A stretch of 64,000 bases of DNA from Minicystis rosea (lineage in GTDB: Bacteria; Myxococcota_A; Polyangia; Polyangiales; Polyangiaceae), in contig CP016211.1 in the NCBI GenBank assembly GCA_001931535.1, positions 1,516,501 to 1,580,500 of the forward strand. Direction: 5' to 3'. The notes beneath the pieces are model-generated. The model did not search any database. It was given only the letters and a program-made list of their open reading frames with translations, and was not told the origin of the DNA. The translations under genes were made by a program, and so were the position numbers. Shown in pieces: positions 32,841 to 41,217 of the stretch (position 1 is the stretch's first letter; the number at the start of each line of letters is the position of its first letter).

Positions 32841-33821
32841 CTACTGCTTTCGCTCGCGCGACCGCGCCAGAAGCCGTGCGAGCCATCCCTCGCGGGCGGC
32901 GATGCAGGCTTTGCCGAGATCGGATTCGGGAGCGATGTCGTAGAATCCGTGGAACGCGCCGCCCCATACGTGAAGCTCGCAGTTGCCACCCGCGGCCCAG
33001 ATGGCGCTGGCGTAGGCCACGTCTTCGTCGCGGAACACCTCGGCGGCACCGGCGTCGATGAACGTGGGTGGCAGTCCACTCAGGTCCGTTGCGCGTGCGG
33101 GTGCGGAGTAGGGGGATACGCCATCGGTGCCCCTTCGATCGCCGAGCACCGCCGTCCAGGCGGTCAGGTTGCTGGTGCGATCCCAAACGCCGGTTCCCTG
33201 GTACTGGTGGGAAGAGACCGTGTCGTTGCGGTCGTCGATCATGGGGCATTGGAGGAGCTGCCCGGCCAGCTTCGGGCCCTTGCGATCGCGCGCGAGGAGC
33301 GTCGTGCCCGCCGCCAGCCCGCCGCCCCCACTGCCACCGAAGATGATCAAACACGCGGGATCGAACTTCAGCGCTTCGGCATGGTTTTCCATCCATTGGA
33401 GGCCGGCATAGCAATCCTCCACGGGGATCGGCGCGGGGTGTTCCGGGGCCAGACGGTATTCGACGGTGACCCCCACCGCGTCGTATTTCATCGCCCAGTC
33501 CACCAGCGGATGAACCGCAGCAAACCGGTTGCACATGACCATGCCGCCACCATGGATGTTGTAGATTCCAGGGCCGGGCTCGGAGTGGTCTTTGCGGGAG
33601 ATCACCGATACGACGATGTCGACTCCCTGGTAGCCCGGGATCGTGTAATCGACGCACCGGACGGGCCGGTCGCCGATGATCTCGTCGATGGTCGGCATCT
33701 TCAACGCCCGGAAGTGCGCCAGGCGATCAGCGGTCATGTTGACCGGAACATGCCCCTTCAGCGCCGGCAGGATCGCGGCGAGCTGCGGGTCGAACGGCGA
33801 TTGTGCGGTCGGTGGCTTCAT
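32841..33821 (-). CDS. Alpha/beta hydrolase, hormone-sensitive-lipase type
   Basis: 326 aa from the ATG at 33821 (AAGGAG site); the reading from 33926 is not credible. The oxyanion HGGG motif is at 90-93. The nucleophile elbow reads GGSGGG with Ser164 in place of the usual GDSAGG. The acid and His are in DAGAAEVFRDE and FHGF, as expected near the C-terminus. Such enzymes hydrolyse small carboxylic esters or lactones in the cytoplasm. It lies 101 nt after lrgB, on the same strand. Confidence 0.87.
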   Translation of the reverse strand: MKPPTAQSPFDPQLAAILPALKGHVPVNMTADRLAHFRALKMPTIDEIIGDRPVRCVDYTIPGYQGVDIVVSVISRKDHSEPGPGIYNIHGGGMVMCNRFAAVHPLVDWAMKYDAVGVTVEYRLAPEHPAPIPVEDCYAGLQWMENHAEALKFDPACLIIFGGSGGGGLAAGTTLLARDRKGPKLAGQLLQCPMIDDRNDTVSSHQYQGTGVWDRTSNLTAWTAVLGDRRGTDGVSPYSAPARATDLSGLPPTFIDAGAAEVFRDEDVAYASAIWAAGGNCELHVWGGAFHGFYDIAPESDLGKACIAAREGWLARLLARSRERKQ

Positions 33822-33922
33822 GGGATCTCCTTGTGTCGAGTCGTCGTGAGGTGTTGCCATGCGCGGCGTCGTCCAACACGAGCGCTGCGCCCGGGGGCTG
33901 CGCGCGCATTGCTCGGAGCACG

Positions 33923-34627
33923 TCAAATCGCGAACAGCCGCAAAAACAGGGGCGCGAGGAGCGATGTGACGATTCCGTTCGCGCCGATGGCGAGCGCCGC
34001 AAAAGCACCTGCCGTGTCGTCGAGCGCCGCGGCGCGCGCGGCGCCGAGGCCGTGTGCGGCCGTGCCCGCGGCGAGGCCCTGTGCCCGCCGGTCGGTCACG
34101 CCGGCGAGGCGCATCAGGGGCACGAGAAGCACGGCGCCGATGAGCCCGGTGATCAGCGCGAACGCCGCGGAGAGCGTGGGCACGCCGCCGAGGCGCGCGG
34201 AGATGCCCATCGCAATCGGCGTTGTCGCCGACTTGGGGAGGAGCGAGAGCACGACCATGCGTGACGCGCCGAGCACGGACGCGATGCCCGCCGCGCTCGC
34301 CATGGCCGTGAGCGCCCCCGCGAGGAGCGCCGTGGCCATGGCGGACGCCGACCGACGAAGCCGCGGAAGTTGCTCCGCGAGCGGCACCGCGAGGGCCACC
34401 GTGGCCGGCCCGAGGAGCAGATGGATCGGCCGGGCGCCCGCGAAGTACGTGTCGTAACGCGTGCCGGTGACGCGAAGCAACGCCGCCAAGATCGCGACGG
34501 CGACGAGCACCGAATTCGCCAAAGGAAAGCCGCGGAACCGCGCCTCGATGCGCTTGCCGACGGCGAAGGCAGCGAGCGTGAGGCCGATCCAGACGATCGA
34601 GACCCCGAGGCTACGCAGCGCGCTCAT
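33923..34627 (-). CDS. lrgB: LrgB/CidB-family membrane protein
   Basis: 234 aa. Hydrophobic throughout, with about six membrane segments, and family motifs LLLGPATVALAVPLAEQ, LLPKSATTPIAMGIS and GTAAHGLGAARA. LrgB works with LrgA in holin-like control of murein hydrolases or in export of small molecules such as pyruvate. The ATG at 34627 overlaps the lrgA stop by 4 nt (ATGA), so the two are coupled. The frame stays open far upstream through the opposite-strand LysR gene; that longer reading is an artefact. Confidence 0.9.
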   Translation of the reverse strand: MSALRSLGVSIVWIGLTLAAFAVGKRIEARFRGFPLANSVLVAVAILAALLRVTGTRYDTYFAGARPIHLLLGPATVALAVPLAEQLPRLRRSASAMATALLAGALTAMASAAGIASVLGASRMVVLSLLPKSATTPIAMGISARLGGVPTLSAAFALITGLIGAVLLVPLMRLAGVTDRRAQGLAAGTAAHGLGAARAAALDDTAGAFAALAIGANGIVTSLLAPLFLRLFAI

Positions 34628-34986
34628 CGAGCAGCCTCCGCGGGCGCGAGCCGGTGCATCACCCAACCGGTGACGAGCAGCGCGGCGATCGTCGAGCCGC
34701 ACAGCGCGCCGAGGATCGGGAGCGCCTCGGCGCGCAGCCGCTCGATCTCGGCCACGATGCCGACGCCGGCGGGGACGAAGAACAGCGGCATGTGCCGGAT
34801 GAAGTGAGCGGCACCACGCCCGAGCGGCGGCGGCACCCGGCGACGCGCCCCGAGCGCGACGGCGAGGAGCATCATGCCGATGACCGCGCCCGGCATCGAG
34901 AGCCCGAGGCCACGCGCGAGCGCTTCGCCGACGAGCTGGCAACCGAGGAGGATGACGAACGCTTGCGCCATGGCTTGCCCGGCCAT
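34624..34986 (-). CDS. lrgA: LrgA/CidA-family membrane protein
   Basis: 120 aa from the ATG at 34986 (GAGGG 5 nt upstream). Four hydrophobic segments and the family pattern: LLGCQLVGEALARGLGLSMP, GAVIGMMLLAVAL, HMPLFFVPAGVGI. It is the holin-like partner of LrgB. The pair is divergent from a LysR gene starting at 35066, so the 79-bp gap holds both promoters and the regulator probably controls the pair. Confidence 0.9.
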   Translation of the reverse strand: MAGQAMAQAFVILLGCQLVGEALARGLGLSMPGAVIGMMLLAVALGARRRVPPPLGRGAAHFIRHMPLFFVPAGVGIVAEIERLRAEALPILGALCGSTIAALLVTGWVMHRLAPAEAAR

Positions 34987-35065
34987 CGATACCCTCGAGC
35001 GTCGATGATCGGCACCCGAGGCCTGCGCAATTGATTTTTGTCGAACGCGCAACGATGCAGATCGC

Positions 35066-35992
35066 ATGGACTACCTGACGGCGATGACCGCCTTCGTCCG
35101 CGCGGCGGAGCTCGGGGGCTTCTCCCGAGCCGCAGCCGCGCTCGGGGTCGAGACCTCCTCGGTGTCGCGCCACGTGCAAGCGCTGGAGCGGGATCTCGGC
35201 GTGGCCCTCTTCAATCGCACGACGCGCCGCCTGCACCTCACCGAGGCGGGGACGAGCTTCTACGATCGGGCGGCGCGCATCGTCGGAGACGTAGCCGAGG
35301 CGCGCGCGGTGGCGGCGGCCTTCAATCGAAAGGCGCAGGGGCTCTTGCGGCTCCGCGTGCCGATCGCCTTCGGCAGGCGGCACGTCGCGCCGCTCCTGCC
35401 CGAGTTCCTCGGCCAGTATCCGGACATTCGCATCGACCTCGCGATGGCGGACGTCGCCGGGGATCTCATCACGACCGGCGGCGACCTGGCGATCCGCATC
35501 GGCGCGCTGCCCGACTCGACGCTCAAAGCGAAGAAGCTCGCGCCGCACCGTCGCGTCGTGTGCGCGAGCCCCGAGTATCTGCGGCGCCGCCCGCCCATCC
35601 TCGTGCCGGCGGATCTCGCGGAGCACAACTGCCTGCTGTCCACCTTCGCACAGGAGACGTGGTGCTTTCGCGGACGCGAGGGCGCGCCGAGCGACGAGAT
35701 CCCCGTCTCGGGCAACCTGCGCTCGGACGACGCCGAGGTGCTTCTGGAGGCCACGCTCGGAGGCCTCGGCCCCGCGCTGCTGCCGACCTGGCTCGCGGGC
35801 CTCGATCTGCAAACGGGTCGTCTGGTGCGCGTGCTGCCCGATCGGGAAGTGCGGATGTCGCCGGAGGATCGCGCGATCTATGGTGTCCACCCGCCCAAGC
35901 CGGTGGTCGCGCTCAAGGTACGTCTCTTCCTGGACTTCTTGGGACGCCGCTTCGGCCGACCGCCCTATTGGGATCGCGACGACAGCGTGTGA
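35066..35992 (+). CDS. LysR-family transcription regulator (next to lrgAB)
   Basis: 308 aa. N-terminal helix-turn-helix (FSRAAAALGVETSSVSRHVQ, LERDLGVALFNR), then the LysR substrate-binding fold (LLRLRVPIAFGRRHVAPLLP; GGDLAIRIGALPDSTL; VVCASPEYLRR). It starts 79 bp from lrgA in the opposite direction, the usual layout for a LysR protein controlling its neighbour. In other species the lrg/cid operons are run by CidR, a LysR protein, which fits. The effector molecule is not evident. Confidence 0.93.
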   Translation: MDYLTAMTAFVRAAELGGFSRAAAALGVETSSVSRHVQALERDLGVALFNRTTRRLHLTEAGTSFYDRAARIVGDVAEARAVAAAFNRKAQGLLRLRVPIAFGRRHVAPLLPEFLGQYPDIRIDLAMADVAGDLITTGGDLAIRIGALPDSTLKAKKLAPHRRVVCASPEYLRRRPPILVPADLAEHNCLLSTFAQETWCFRGREGAPSDEIPVSGNLRSDDAEVLLEATLGGLGPALLPTWLAGLDLQTGRLVRVLPDREVRMSPEDRAIYGVHPPKPVVALKVRLFLDFLGRRFGRPPYWDRDDSV

Positions 35993-36117
35993 GACGGGAT
36001 GGGAGCAGCTCGAACGCGGGACGCGCTCATCGATGCTGCATGATCGCAGCCGACTCGCAGCGCATGCGACTCCAGGTCGCGATGCTCGGAGCGTGATCGA
36101 TATCGATGCTCGGAGGC

Positions 36118-37149
36118 TTAGAGGACGCCCCGGCGAGCTTGATCGCGCTCGATCGAGCGGAACAGCGCGCCGAAGTTGCCCTCACCGAACGAGAGGTGGT
36201 TCTCGCGCTGGATCATCTCGAAGAAGATCGGGCCGACCACGTTGCGCGTGAAGATCTGGAGCAGGTACCCGTCCTCGTCGCCGTCGACCAGCACGCGGTT
36301 CGCGCGGATCCCTTCGCGATCCTCCCTCACGCCGGTCACGCGATCGAAGACCGTGTCGTAGTACTCGGGATCGATGTCGAGCGTCTGCACGCCCGCCTCC
36401 TCGAGCCCGCGCAGGCTGCCCAGGAGATCGCGGGAGAGCAGGGCGAGGTGCTGCACGCCGGCGCCCTTGTACTCGCGGAGGTACTCCTCGATCTGGCTCT
36501 TGTGCTCCGTCCCCTCGTTGATGGGAATGCAGAAGGTGCCGCAGGGCGAGCGCAGCGCGTAGGAGTGGAGGCCCGTCTTCTCGCCGCGGATGTCGAAGGT
36601 GCGCACCTCGGTGAAGCCGAAGATGTCTTTGTAGAAGCGCTGCCAGCGCTCCATCGTGCCTTTCTCGACGTTGTTGGTGAGGTGATCGATCGCCAAGAAC
36701 CCTCGGTCGGGCACGCGCGCGGGCCGCTCCAGCGGGTTCCACAGCCGCTGGAAGTCACGGCGCTTGTCGAGCAGGTGGATCAACGAGCCGCCGATGCCGT
36801 ACACGGCGGGCGCGTCGCCGAAGAGCGTAGGCCCCTCGTAGCGCTGTGCGCCCCGCGCCAGGGCGGCGGTGACGGCGTGCTCCGCGTCCTCGACCCAGAG
36901 GCCGAGCCCGCTCACGCAGGGGCCGTGCTCTTGGGCGAAGCGGGCGGCGAACGATTCCGGCGAGCGGCTCACGACGAAGCGGATCGCGTGCTGCTCGTAC
37001 AGGTCCGCGTGCTCCGTCTGGTGGCTCTTGGTCAGCGAGAAGCCGAGCGCTTTGAAGAGCGCGTCGAGCGAGGCGAGGCCTTCGGCGTTCGGCGCCGACC
37101 ACTCCACGCAGGCGATTCCATCCATCCCGATCGGGTTCTGCGTCGTCAT
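36118..37149 (-). CDS. hppD: 4-hydroxyphenylpyruvate dioxygenase
   Basis: 343 aa. Makes homogentisate from 4-hydroxyphenylpyruvate in tyrosine breakdown, using Fe(II) and O2. The C-terminal domain carries the iron ligands in LAIDHLTNN, GVQHLALLS and PIFFEMIQRE, matching the His-His-Glu set of the family; GYLLQIFTRN also fits. The N-terminal domain starts MDGIACVEWSAPN. Length is normal. The start at 37149 lies 1 nt after the hmgA stop, so it is the second gene of a two-gene operon. Confidence 0.95.
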   Translation of the reverse strand: MTTQNPIGMDGIACVEWSAPNAEGLASLDALFKALGFSLTKSHQTEHADLYEQHAIRFVVSRSPESFAARFAQEHGPCVSGLGLWVEDAEHAVTAALARGAQRYEGPTLFGDAPAVYGIGGSLIHLLDKRRDFQRLWNPLERPARVPDRGFLAIDHLTNNVEKGTMERWQRFYKDIFGFTEVRTFDIRGEKTGLHSYALRSPCGTFCIPINEGTEHKSQIEEYLREYKGAGVQHLALLSRDLLGSLRGLEEAGVQTLDIDPEYYDTVFDRVTGVREDREGIRANRVLVDGDEDGYLLQIFTRNVVGPIFFEMIQRENHLSFGEGNFGALFRSIERDQARRGVL

Positions 37150-37150
37150 C

Positions 37151-38263
37151 TCACGTGCCTTTCTTCGCTTGCCAGCTCTTCCAGTAGTCGGGGGCCTCGG
37201 CCGCGCGCGCGGCCTCGGTCAGCGCGAGGGGGCGCCGCGTGTCGATCATCACGGCCACCTCGTCGGTGCGTTGCTTGGTCTCGGCCCGCTCGGCGGCGCC
37301 GGGCTGCGGCCCGTGGTGGATGCCCTGCGGGTGGAACGTGACCATTCCAGCGCGCATCCCCGCGCGGCTGAAGAAGTCGCCGCGGTGGTAGAAGAGCACC
37401 TCGTCGAAATCGATGTTGGAATGGTAGAACGGCACCCGGAGCGCGCCCGGATCGCCGTGCTCCAGCGGCCGCGGGAGGAAGGTGCAGAGATAGACGCCTT
37501 CCGCGACGAAGGTCGCGTGGGCCGAGGGCGGCAGGTGGTACCGCTCGCTCGTGATGGGGCGGATGTCCTTCACGTTGAGACGGAAGGCCGCGAGCTCTCC
37601 TTTCCAGCCCACCACGTTCAGCGGATCGAAGGGATAGAACACCCGGGTGATCTCGCCGCCGCGTTGGATACGGAGCTCCCACTCCCTCTGGCCCGGCTTG
37701 GGCGCGGCGGGCTCGGGCGTGGGCACCTCGATCACGTCGGGATCGAAGAGCGCGTGCTTGCCGAGCAGACCGCGCTCCGGGATCTGCACCTCGCCGCGCG
37801 TCTGGATGACGAGGAGCTGCGTGAGATCGCTCGGCGAGAGCCGGTACACCGTGCCGCGCGGGATGACGAGGTAGTCTCCCGCGCCATAGGTGAGCGGTCC
37901 GAAGTCGGTCTCGATCCTCCCGGAGCCGGTGTGGACGAAGAGCACTTCATCGCCGTCCGCGTTGCGGAAGGCGTAAGGCATCGCCTCGCTCACCCGCGCG
38001 AAGCTCAAGATCGCGTCGTCGTTGCGGAGGAACGCGACACGCGAGGTCAGGTAGTCGCCCGCGCCGAGCCCCGGCAGCTCGGTAGCGGCCAGCGCGCGCG
38101 GCCGGAGATCACCCTCGATCCGCGTCCAGCCCACCGGCGGCGCGCTCCGATAGAGGTGTGTGGCGCGGCCGAAGAAGCCTTCCCGAGCGTACTCTTCCTC
38201 CACCGTTCCGGCCGGCAAGTCCACGTGCGCCTGGCGCGTCACCAGCCCTCGTATCCAGTGCAT
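37151..38263 (-). CDS. hmgA: Homogentisate 1,2-dioxygenase
   Basis: 370 aa, shorter than the 430-440 aa enzyme of Pseudomonas but within the range of the shorter bacterial type. It opens the homogentisate ring to maleylacetoacetate with Fe(II). Cupin-like features: LVIPRGTVYRL, VLFVHTGSGRIETDFG, FDEVLFYHRGDFFSRAGM and MVTFHPQGIHHGPQPGA with the probable iron-binding His and Glu. It is the first gene of the hmgA-hppD operon and diverges from a LysR gene across an 81-bp gap holding a palindrome. No fumarylacetoacetase or maleylacetoacetate isomerase is nearby. Confidence 0.92.
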   Translation of the reverse strand: MHWIRGLVTRQAHVDLPAGTVEEEYAREGFFGRATHLYRSAPPVGWTRIEGDLRPRALAATELPGLGAGDYLTSRVAFLRNDDAILSFARVSEAMPYAFRNADGDEVLFVHTGSGRIETDFGPLTYGAGDYLVIPRGTVYRLSPSDLTQLLVIQTRGEVQIPERGLLGKHALFDPDVIEVPTPEPAAPKPGQREWELRIQRGGEITRVFYPFDPLNVVGWKGELAAFRLNVKDIRPITSERYHLPPSAHATFVAEGVYLCTFLPRPLEHGDPGALRVPFYHSNIDFDEVLFYHRGDFFSRAGMRAGMVTFHPQGIHHGPQPGAAERAETKQRTDEVAVMIDTRRPLALTEAARAAEAPDYWKSWQAKKGT

Positions 38264-38313
38264 CTGCTGACCTCCTCAGCGATCGGTAGCGCCCGTCAGC
38301 CCTTCGATAAAAC

Positions 38314-38325
38314 GCAAAGTTTTGC
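38314..38325. promoter_or_regulatory. Operator-like palindrome between hmgA and its divergent LysR gene
   Basis: GCAAA-GT-TTTGC lies in an A/T-rich island of the 81-bp gap between divergent hmgA and the LysR gene. Size and place fit a LysR recognition site that controls both genes. This is inference from position. Confidence 0.5.
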
Positions 38326-38344
38326 TAGATGTCGTTCGAATCCG

Positions 38345-39310
38345 TTGAACGACCTGATCACCCTCGACCAGCTCCGCGTCCTCGACGCCATCGACCGGCG
38401 GGGCAGCTTTGCGGCCGCCGCAGAGGAGCTGCACCGCGTCACCTCAGCCGTCAGCTACGCGGTACGCGCGCTCGAGGAGGCGCTCGGGCTCGCGCTCTTC
38501 GATCGCGCTGGGCACCGCGCCGCGCTCACCCCGGCCGGCCGGCGCATCCTCGACGAGGGGCGGTTGCTCCTGGAGCGGGCGCGCGAGCTCGATCAGCTCG
38601 CTCGCGATCTGCGCGGCGAGTGGGAGGCGACGCTGACGGTGGTCGCCGACGGCGTGCTGCCCATGCCCCCGCTCATGCGCGCGTTCCGGCGCCTGGAAGC
38701 GCGGGGCGTGCCCACGCGCGTGCAGCTCGCCGTGGAGTACCTGGGCGGCGTGCGCGAGCGCTTCGAGCGGGAGCGGGCCGATCTCATGATGGTGCTCGAC
38801 TTCGCCGGCGACGAGCTGCACATCGCCGAGCCGCTGCCACCGCTCGAGATGATCCTCGTTGCCCGTCGCGATCACCCGGTCCACGCCGGAGGCCACGCCG
38901 GAGGGCACGCCGGGAGGCGCGTCGATCGAGCCGATCTCGCCGCCCACGTCGAGCTCACCGTTTCCGATTCCCGCCGCGACGGCGCGCCGCCGCTCGGCCG
39001 GCTGTCCCTCGGATCATCGCAGCTCTTTCGGCTCAGCGACTTTCACTCGAAGCGCGAGGCGCTGCTCGAGGGCGTCGGTCTCGGATGGATGCCGCGCGAC
39101 CTGATCGCCCGCGATCTCGCGCGCGGCACGCTGCGGCCGATCGATTTTCGCGAAGGCCCGCGTCACGTCTTCCATCCGCACATCGTGCGGCGGCGCGGCG
39201 TCCCGCTCGGGCGGGCCGCGCGGGCGCTCTACGACGAGATCCTAGAGGAGCCCGGCGGGACGAAGGCGCGGGCAGCGAAGAAGAAGCCCCGCCGCAGGCC
39301 GAAGGACTGA
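38345..39310 (+). CDS. LysR-family regulator, probably of the homogentisate operon
   Basis: 321 aa from a TTG at 38345, the only suitable start in this frame near the helix-turn-helix (LDQLRVLDAIDRRGSFAAAA; VTSAVSYAVRALEEALGLAL). The substrate-binding part follows (LTVVADGVLPMPPLMRAF; MMVLDFAGDELHIAEPLPPL). A short repeat GGHAGGHAG near residue 182 looks like a small in-frame expansion. The C-terminal tail is basic (KARAAKKKPRRRPKD). It diverges from hmgA-hppD and is therefore the best candidate for its regulator. The frame remains open far upstream, but that part overlaps hmgA. Confidence 0.88.
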   Translation: MNDLITLDQLRVLDAIDRRGSFAAAAEELHRVTSAVSYAVRALEEALGLALFDRAGHRAALTPAGRRILDEGRLLLERARELDQLARDLRGEWEATLTVVADGVLPMPPLMRAFRRLEARGVPTRVQLAVEYLGGVRERFERERADLMMVLDFAGDELHIAEPLPPLEMILVARRDHPVHAGGHAGGHAGRRVDRADLAAHVELTVSDSRRDGAPPLGRLSLGSSQLFRLSDFHSKREALLEGVGLGWMPRDLIARDLARGTLRPIDFREGPRHVFHPHIVRRRGVPLGRAARALYDEILEEPGGTKARAAKKKPRRRPKD

Positions 39311-39333
39311 CCCCTTCCAGCGAGCGGCAAAGC

Positions 39334-40077
39334 TCATGTCGACCGCGCCAAGGCCACGGCGTCGGGACCTGCCGGGAAGCGGAGCGTCCCCGAGGCATCG
39401 TTCGCGGCCAGCCACACCGCTTCGGCCACGTCGGACTCCTTCGTCACCGCGGCCGGCTGCCCGAAGGAAGCGAAGATCCGCTCTGCGAAAGGCGCGTACG
39501 CTTCGGGGAAGAGCCCCGCCATGCGGGTCTGTCCGTTGCTCGTGAAGCTGGTGCTCGGGCCGTAGCCCGGCTCGACGAGCTTCACCCGGACGTTGAGCTC
39601 CTCGAGCTCGAACGCGAGCGACGCGGTGAACCCTTCGATCGCCATCTTGCTCGCGGTGTACACGGCCACGAGTGGCATCGGCGCCAGCGTCGCGCTCGAC
39701 GTCACGTTGACGATCACGCCCGACCTGCGCTCGCGGAACGCCGGCAGCACGGCCTGCGTCATCGCCATCATGCCGAAGGTGTTGGTCTCGAACACCTCAC
39801 GCACCGTGGCCATCGGCGTGACCTCGAAGGCGCCCATGAGCCCGATGCCCGCGTTGTTGACGAGCACGTCGATGGGCCCGCTCGCCTCGAGCGCTGCCGC
39901 GATCTGCTCGGGCTTCGTCACGTCCAGCGCGACCACGCGCAGCCGTTCCGATCGAGGCAGCACGTCCGCGCGCGGCGTCCGCATGGCAGCAACCACGTTC
40001 CATCCCTGCGCGTGGAAATGGCGCGCGGTCGCGAGGCCATAGCCCGAAGAGCAACCCGTGATGAGCACCGTCTTCAT
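39334..40077 (-). CDS. Short-chain dehydrogenase/reductase
   Basis: 247 aa, a classical SDR. NAD(P) binding motif TGCSSGYG, NNAG near 90, catalytic Ser in VNVTSSATL and YTASK as the Tyr-Lys pair. The substrate is unknown. The ATG at 40077 overlaps the stop of a short upstream ORF by 4 nt, so the two are coupled. An AraC gene lies about 230 bp upstream in the opposite direction and may control the SDR. Confidence 0.9.
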   Translation of the reverse strand: MKTVLITGCSSGYGLATARHFHAQGWNVVAAMRTPRADVLPRSERLRVVALDVTKPEQIAAALEASGPIDVLVNNAGIGLMGAFEVTPMATVREVFETNTFGMMAMTQAVLPAFRERRSGVIVNVTSSATLAPMPLVAVYTASKMAIEGFTASLAFELEELNVRVKLVEPGYGPSTSFTSNGQTRMAGLFPEAYAPFAERIFASFGQPAAVTKESDVAEAVWLAANDASGTLRFPAGPDAVALARST

Positions 40078-40199
40078 CGCGTCTCTCCCGCGTTGAGCTT
40101 GCCGCCGACGAGCACCTCGTCTTGGTGCTCGGCCTGCTCCGCGTCTCCTTTTCGGGGACGGGCCTTCATCGTTGCGCGGAATCCGTACGTCGCCTTCAT
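40074..40199 (-). CDS. 41-aa remnant resembling an internally deleted ABM monooxygenase
   Basis: 41 codons with a strong ribosome site (AAGGAGGAG 4 nt upstream) and an ATGA overlap with the SDR gene. The first 18 residues (MKATYGFRATMKARPRKG) look like the N-terminus of antibiotic-biosynthesis-monooxygenase (ABM) proteins. The end (DEVLVGGKLNAGETR) looks like the C-terminus of the same family, where VGGK is common. The 60 or so residues that should lie between are missing. So an ordinary 100-aa gene seems to have lost its middle in frame while keeping the translational coupling. A true short gene is the alternative. Confidence 0.5.
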   Translation of the reverse strand: MKATYGFRATMKARPRKGDAEQAEHQDEVLVGGKLNAGETR

Positions 40200-40307
40200 G
40201 TCTCCTCCTTCGTCGCGCCGAGCGCGGCGTTCATGGGGGCAACGTAAACAGGACGAGCCGGACCCTCTACCATGCAGAGTCCACGTTTCATTTGCTAGAG
40301 TCCGGAC

Positions 40308-41201
40308 ATGAAGGATCCCCTCTCCGAGATCATCGCGCTGCTCCAGCCTCGCGCGGTGTTTTCGAAGCGCATCAGCGGCGCGGGGCGCTGGGGTGTTCGC
40401 TATTCGGACTTCGGCCAACCGAGCTTCTGTGTGGTGCTCGAGGGCAGCTGCCGTCTCGCCGTCGACGGGCAACGTGCCGTCACGCTGGAGGCATCTGACT
40501 TCATCCTCCTGCCGGCGACGCCGGGCTTCACGTTGTCGGGCTTCGAGCCGGTGAGACCCGAGCGCATCGATCCGAAGGTGACGCCTTCGCCGACCGATGA
40601 AGTCCGCCATGGCACGCGCGGCGGCCGGCCCGACGTGCGGCTGCTCGGCGGCTACTTCGTCTTCGATTCACCCGACGCGGCGCTCATGGTGTCGCTGCTG
40701 CCGGCCATGGTGCACGTGCGCGGCGTCGAGCGGCTCTCGGTGCTGGTGCGCCTCGTCGGCGACGAGTCGACCGCGCAGCGCTCGGGTCGTGACCTCGTTC
40801 TCAAGCGCCTCGTCGAGGTGCTGCTCATCGAAGCGCTGCGGTCGACCTCGGGAGACGACGCCCCTCCCGGGCTCCTGCGCGGGCTCTCCGATGCGCGCCT
40901 CGCGGCCGCGATTCGGCAGATGCACACGCACCTCGCGCGTCCGTGGACGGTGGCCCAGCTCGCGAAGACGGCGGCGCTCTCGCGCTCGGCGTTCTTCGAA
41001 CGATTCACCCGAACCGTGGGGCTACCGCCCATGGAGTATCTGCTCGCGTGGCGGATGGCCGTCGCACGCGATCTTCTCCGCAGCGACTGCGGGATCTCCG
41101 AGGTCGCCGAGCGCGTGGGCTACAGCTCGGCGAGCACCTTCAGCACCGCGTTCAACCGACACGTGGGGCAGCCTCCGGGGCGCTACGCACGCGCGGGATA
41201 G
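40308..41201 (+). CDS. AraC-family regulator with cupin-type N-terminus
   Basis: 297 aa. N-terminal AraC-binding-like cupin (YSDFGQPSFCVVLEGSCRLA; SDFILLPATPGFTLSGF). C-terminal double helix-turn-helix (TVAQLAKTAALSRSAFFERF; ISEVAERVGYSSASTFSTAF followed by NRHVGQPPGRY). It is divergent from the SDR gene and its remnant partner, whose regulation it likely shares. Related AraC proteins often control short redox operons. It is convergent with fumC, 16 nt apart. Confidence 0.92.
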   Translation: MKDPLSEIIALLQPRAVFSKRISGAGRWGVRYSDFGQPSFCVVLEGSCRLAVDGQRAVTLEASDFILLPATPGFTLSGFEPVRPERIDPKVTPSPTDEVRHGTRGGRPDVRLLGGYFVFDSPDAALMVSLLPAMVHVRGVERLSVLVRLVGDESTAQRSGRDLVLKRLVEVLLIEALRSTSGDDAPPGLLRGLSDARLAAAIRQMHTHLARPWTVAQLAKTAALSRSAFFERFTRTVGLPPMEYLLAWRMAVARDLLRSDCGISEVAERVGYSSASTFSTAFNRHVGQPPGRYARAG

Positions 41202-41217
41202 CAGGGATGACGGGCAT

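Noticed and set aside
33923..35890. Long reading as an LrgB fusion
   Set aside because: Upstream of 34627 it runs through lrgA and the opposite LysR gene. The ATGA overlap and the family length fix the true start.
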